Source: Candidatus Margulisiibacteriota bacterium (GTDB taxonomy: Bacteria > Margulisbacteria > WOR-1 > JAUWWO01). From it: a stretch of 5,694 nucleotides of DNA. Positions 4,420 to 5,694 of this stretch are shown in pieces; the first letter of the stretch is position 1, and each line of letters opens with the position of its first letter. Location of the stretch: contig JAUWWO010000038.1 of assembly GCA_030616825.1 (NCBI GenBank), positions 1 to 5,694 of the forward strand, read 5' to 3'. Both the position numbers and the translations under genes were made by a program. The notes under the pieces are model-generated. The model saw only the letters and a list, made by a program, of their open reading frames with translations, was not told the DNA's origin and did not search any database.

Positions 4420-5694
4420 ATGGTTAACAAAGAAGTTTATAGAAGTCTGGGACTTACGGATTCGGAATACGAGAGAATAGAGAAACTTTTGGGCAGGGAG
4501 CCGTCTCCTACAGAGCTTGCAATGTTTTCGGTTGAGTGGTCAGAGCACTGCGGCTATTCGAGGTCAAAGGCCTTACTCAAGAAGCTTCCTCGAGAAGGCA
4601 GGCACCCTGTTTTAGTAGGCGAGGATGCAGGGGGAATTGTTGTTGATGATCTTGCAGTCATATTCAAGATGGAATCGCACAACCATCCCTCACAGATTGA
4701 TCCGGTTAATGGGGCGGCAACGGGAATTGGAGGGGCAGCAAGGGATATTTTTAGTTTGGGTGCGCGTCCTGTGGCGTCTTTAGATTCGCTCAGATTTGGT
4801 TCTCTCACAGAGCCCTTTAACAGGGGCTTGTTTTCCGGGGCAGTTGAAGGCTTTAAGAGTTATAGCAGCGTCATAAATCTTCCCAATATTGGTGGAGAGG
4901 TTTACTTTGAAGATGCGTATGAGGGGAATGGTCTTGTGAACGCCATGTGCATAGGGGTCTGCAGAAAAGAGGGTATTGCTAGAGGGCGTGCATCTGGTGT
5001 GGGTAATATTATGATCTATGCAGGTTCGCCCACCGGAAGCGATGGTAGTGGAGGCTGTAGCGTGCTTGCGTCTTCGGAATTTGGAGCCGAGAAAAAGGAA
5101 GAGAGTCCCACTGTTCCAGCAGGGGATGCGTCTGTGGAGAAAAACTTGATTGAGGCAACCCTTGAGGCTTTGAAGACCGGCCATGTTGTAGGATTAAAAG
5201 ACATGGGTGCTGCAGGACTTACATGTTCTACTTCTGAGATGGCCGCTGTCGGTGGAGTGGGTATGGAGATAGATTTATCAAAAGTGCCTCTTCGGGAAAA
5301 GGATATGCAGCCTTTCGAGATAATGCTGTCCGAATCCCAGGAGAGGATGCTTCTTTGTGTAAAAGCTGGCAAAGAGGATGAAGTTATAGGGATATTCAAA
5401 AAGTGGGGAATTGACGCAGTTATAATAGGGAAGGTCACATCGGGCAATCTTTTAAAGATATGGCATAAAGGAGAGCTTGTTGTTGAGATAAAAGCGGGTG
5501 ATCTTACAGAATCTCCCACATATAAGCTTCCTTCCAGGGAGCCTGATCATATTAGTGAAATAAGGAAGCTCGATTTATCCAAGGTTGCGGTTCCAAAAGA
5601 TTTAAACGATGTTCTTCTAAAGCTTCTTGCCTCTCCAAATATTGCCAATAAGTCTTATGTTTATGGGGAGAAAAGTCAGATGGCCCAGAAAAAT
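4420..5694 (+). CDS. purL: phosphoribosylformylglycinamidine synthase subunit PurL, N-terminal part (cut by window end)
   Basis: The frame is open for 425 codons to the window edge. PurL of the small type is usually about 720-760 residues, so slightly more than half is present. PurL carries out the ATP-dependent FGAR to FGAM amidation of purine synthesis. In the small type, ammonia comes from the PurQ glutaminase with PurS as partner; neither is visible here. Recognisable motifs are SVEWSEHCGYS (37-47), the nucleotide-binding FKMESHNHPS (82-91), NGAATGIGGAARDIFSLGARP (from 100), GGEVYF (158-163), DMGAAGLTCSTSEMA (261-275) and LSESQERM (303-310). The start begins directly with the N-terminal helix typical of small PurL (VYRSLGLTDSEYERI). 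The segment around residues 205-218 (TGSDGSGGCSVLAS) and the last visible residues (YGEKSQMAQKN) differ from the usual TGRDG..GATFAS and YD.MVQTNT patterns. It is 40 bases behind nadE on the same strand. Confidence 0.95.
   Translation, partial: MVNKEVYRSLGLTDSEYERIEKLLGREPSPTELAMFSVEWSEHCGYSRSKALLKKLPREGRHPVLVGEDAGGIVVDDLAVIFKMESHNHPSQIDPVNGAATGIGGAARDIFSLGARPVASLDSLRFGSLTEPFNRGLFSGAVEGFKSYSSVINLPNIGGEVYFEDAYEGNGLVNAMCIGVCRKEGIARGRASGVGNIMIYAGSPTGSDGSGGCSVLASSEFGAEKKEESPTVPAGDASVEKNLIEATLEALKTGHVVGLKDMGAAGLTCSTSEMAAVGGVGMEIDLSKVPLREKDMQPFEIMLSESQERMLLCVKAGKEDEVIGIFKKWGIDAVIIGKVTSGNLLKIWHKGELVVEIKAGDLTESPTYKLPSREPDHISEIRKLDLSKVAVPKDLNDVLLKLLASPNIANKSYVYGEKSQMAQKN

Noticed and set aside
4780..5519. 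Overlapping reverse-strand open frames of 134 and 167 codons opposite purL
   Set aside because: Both are antisense to clear PurL motifs, have low-complexity Ser/Pro/Thr-rich composition, and show no domain or ribosome site.

Overview
This is a bacterial window carrying four same-strand protein genes with compact bacterial spacing: a 4-bp gene overlap, Shine-Dalgarno sites and a Rho-independent-type hairpin. The gene content suggests an anaerobe or fermenter, because the first two genes encode an NfnAB/SudAB-type flavin iron-sulfur enzyme pair, which is typical of anaerobic bacteria and archaea. I cannot assign a phylum from sequence alone. An uncultured lineage such as Omnitrophota or a relative is only an impression.

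Layout: (1) Bases 1-132 hold the possible last codons of an upstream gene and a strong hairpin with a T-tract that ends exactly where the ribosome-binding site of the next gene begins. (2) Bases 133-2393 hold the two-gene unit nfnA-nfnB, overlapping as ATGA. (3) Bases 2394-2735 are a 342-bp non-coding gap. Most of it is a GC-rich chain of five hairpins bounded by short AGATCT-centred repeats, and after it comes a good sigma-70-type promoter whose -10 box lies only nine bases before the next start codon. (4) Bases 2736-4379 encode a two-domain NAD+ synthetase (nadE). (5) Bases 4420-5694 encode the first 425 residues of the small-type PurL of purine synthesis, cut by the window end.

The two halves are probably separate transcription units. 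NfnAB would balance NADH, NADPH and ferredoxin pools, while NadE makes NAD+ and PurL makes purines. NadE and PurL are both ATP-dependent amidation steps normally fed by glutamine.

The most notable points are: the NadE glutaminase domain has glycine (residue 147) where the family's catalytic cysteine is expected; nadE looks leaderless; the gap holds a palindrome-rich element that may be a mobile or dispersed repeat; and an 8-bp tandem repeat lies inside nfnB in the linker between its iron-sulfur and FAD domains. I did not find a clearly new multi-gene system here.
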